This document shows positions 5,960-7,013 of a stretch of DNA of 7,013 bases, piece by piece; the stretch's first letter is position 1, and each line of letters begins with the position of its first letter. Location of the stretch: assembly GCA_902806015.1 (NCBI GenBank), contig CADCUZ010000121.1:1-7013 (forward strand), written 5' to 3'. The notes beneath the pieces are model-generated. The model worked only from the letters and a program-made list of their open reading frames with translations. It was not told the DNA's origin and did no database searches. The translations under genes were made by a program, and so were the position numbers. Source of the DNA: an uncultured Rubrobacteraceae bacterium. GTDB taxonomy: Bacteria > Actinomycetota > Rubrobacteria > Rubrobacterales > Rubrobacteraceae.

Positions 5960-6640
5960 TCACGACACGTCGCGCGGCCCACCGGGTCCCCCGCGGAGGC
6001 CGCGCAACATGACCAGCACCGCCCTTCTTAGATCCCGCTCCATGTTTGGCCTGAGCGCCCGAAACTCCTCCCGGTCGAGGACCGAGGCCGCGTTGGGCGC
6101 CGGGTGAGCCGCGGGCCACATGCCAGCGACGAGCGTGGAGTGCGCGCGCCGACAGTTGCGAGAGCCCCAGCACCTCTCCTTTGACGTCAGCGATGACCTT
6201 CCGCGAGACGTTCTGCTCGAGGACTGACTGCAGGACGCGGAGCAGGCGACACAGCCGTGGCCTCGCCACGAAGGCGTCCGTGAGCACGCCGGCCGCGGCG
6301 GCGCGGTCGCCCGTACCGGCGAGTGGCGCGAGGCCGCGCTCCATTACCTCGACGAAGCCGCCGAGATCCTCCAGGAAGAGCCAGAGCAGGACGTCCTCGC
6401 GACTCTCGAAGTAGCGGTAGACGTTCGGCTTGGAGACGCCGGAGCGACGCGCTAGGCGTTCAGGCTCACGTCCTCAAGTCTTTCCTCCTCGACGAGACCG
6501 GCCGCCGCCCGGAGGATCGCCGCCCGGCGTTGCGCCTTCTCGGCCGGCTTGCGCGCCCTTCGGAAGTTAACCAAGAGGAAGCGCCCGCGCGGGTCGGTGA
6601 CTATGCCCGAGACGTACGTCGAGCGCGTGGACGCCATCAC
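5960..6640 (-). pseudogene. TetR-family transcriptional regulator, two frameshifts
   Basis: Reconstructed across three segments, this is a TetR repressor. The first frame has EKAQRRAAILRAAAGLVEEE and LEDVSLNA, then TAG at 6454-6452. A shift of one base (a C lost from NALARR) restores the helix-turn-helix ARRSGVSKPNVYRYFESRED, followed by the ligand domain WLFLEDLGGFVEVMERGLAP, DAFVARPRLCRLLRVLQSVL and KVIADVKGEVLGLS. Near 6125-6134 an opposite shift leads to MWPAAHPAPNAASVLDREEF, RALRPNMERDLRRAVLVML and a stop at 5962-5960. The two shifts cancel in frame, but the TAG between them still truncates the protein before DNA recognition is complete. The start is uncertain: GTG 6640 gives 226 codons, while TTG 6574 gives about 205, nearer the family norm. 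Its regulated gene is not evident. Confidence 0.87.
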
Positions 6641-6719
6641 CAGGGCAAAGGTGCCCGAGCTAACAGAGGACAGCGCCCGGGAAGCGGCTCAGGCCAACTT
6701 GCACCCCTACGTAGGGTAA
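6603..6719 (+). CDS. Possible divergent small ORF, 38 aa
   Basis: ATG 6603 to TAA 6717-6719 encodes MPETYVERVDAITRAKV and a following acidic helix-like segment. About four codons in five end in G or C. It begins near the TetR start and points away from it, the usual place for a TetR target gene, and could be the 5' stub of one. However, it overlaps the antisense strand of the longer TetR start option, has no ribosome-binding site in position, and resembles nothing I know. Confidence 0.22.
   Translation: MPETYVERVDAITRAKVPELTEDSAREAAQANLHPYVG
6705..6716. repeat. Perfect 12-base palindrome
   Basis: CCCTACGTAGGG is perfectly self-complementary and lies upstream of the TetR remnant. It is a possible operator, but a single 12-base palindrome is weak evidence and it also overlaps the end of the small divergent ORF. 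Confidence 0.25.
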
Positions 6720-6842
6720 GTCGGCTGAAGCGGGGTACCCAGGCTAGACCAACGCCCCTTCCGCGTAGCACCGGCGCCAATCTTCGACGGGCTCGAAGGA
6801 GGTGAATATCGGGTGGCCGGTCGTGACGGCACTTGAGGGGGC

Positions 6843-6885
6843 GGCGACCCGGAAAGTACTCGACTCCCGGGCTTACCGGGTCGCC
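6843..6885 (-). terminator. Inverted repeat at the end of the rhodanese gene
   Basis: GGCGACCCGG (6843-6852) and CCGGGTCGCC (6876-6885) are perfect 10-base complements around a 23-base loop. The right arm includes the last codons of the rhodanese gene and the stop lies in the loop. No U-run follows in the minus direction, so it would be a Rho-assisted or RNA-stabilising 3' structure and not a classical terminator. Confidence 0.35.
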
Positions 6886-7013
6886 ATCTCTTCTGCCGAC
6901 TCAACCTCGTGGCGCCTTTTCCACACATCGAACCCGCCCTCCAGGGCGGTCGCCACGAAGCCCATCTTGTTCAGCCGCCGCGCCGCACGGGCGCTGGTCG
7001 CCTCGTCCGGGTC
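6873..7013 (-). CDS. Rhodanese-like domain protein, C-terminal fragment
   Basis: The minus strand is open from the window edge to TAA 6875-6873, giving 46 residues. DPDEATSARAARRLNKMGF followed by ALEGGFDVWKRRHEVE is the end of a rhodanese (sulfurtransferase-like) domain: the DEATSARAARRL helix that follows the active-site loop, then the hallmark ALEGGFDVW turn. The catalytic Cys, if there is one, would lie just beyond the window edge, since the usual C-x-D/P-D-E pattern begins a few residues earlier. Whether it is a single-domain or fused protein cannot be seen. The visible part has no frameshift. Confidence 0.83.
   Translation of the reverse strand, partial: DPDEATSARAARRLNKMGFVATALEGGFDVWKRRHEVESAEEMATR

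Noticed and set aside
6720..6780. tRNA-like segment on the minus strand (GGTCTAGCCTGG, resembling a D-arm)
   Set aside because: There is no matching acceptor stem, anticodon arm or TTCGA T-loop at the right distance.

Overview
The window is GC-rich, with G or C in most third codon positions, Shine-Dalgarno leaders of the AGGAGG type, and TTG and GTG starts. Its gene families (MpaB/DUF2236 oxygenase, SMP-30 lactonase, TetR regulator, retinol-dehydrogenase-like SDR, rhodanese, IS982-like transposase) fit a high-GC actinobacterium. Rubrobacter or a relative is my best guess, made from the style of the proteins and not from a marker gene.

Layout. Left part (positions 1-2943): a minus-strand cluster read right to left as SDR oxidoreductase (2943-2050), six-helix membrane protein (1962-1297), short membrane-protein remnant (1300-1031) and MpaB/DUF2236 oxygenase (1009-233). 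Only the oxygenase is clearly intact. The SDR has lost roughly a dozen codons of its Rossmann fold and is frameshifted twice. The membrane protein carries three single-base shifts. The third gene keeps little more than its first helix. A possible 43-codon ORF sits at 49-180 on the plus strand.

Middle (2944-4047): about 1.1 kb with no convincing protein gene. It contains a very strong intrinsic terminator pointing left (3184-3217). Upstream of it on the same strand lie 600 bases of successive hairpins, starting near a TATAAT box at 3812-3817. I propose a structured non-coding transcript here. I do not recognise the RNA class.

Right part (4048-7013): an intact SMP-30/gluconolactonase gene (plus strand) is followed in the same frame by a coding-like basic tail beyond its TGA stop. 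Next come a frameshifted IS982-like transposase (minus), a TetR regulator broken by two compensating frameshifts (minus), a weak divergent small ORF, and the last 46 residues of a rhodanese-domain protein (minus, running off the window).

Overall this looks like a decaying accessory region: two intact enzymes (oxygenase and lactonase) among pseudogenes next to an insertion sequence. Several of the single-base shifts fall in short homopolymers, so sequencing or assembly error must be excluded before the frameshifts are accepted. The internal deletion in the SDR and the truncation at 1031-1300 cannot be explained by such errors.
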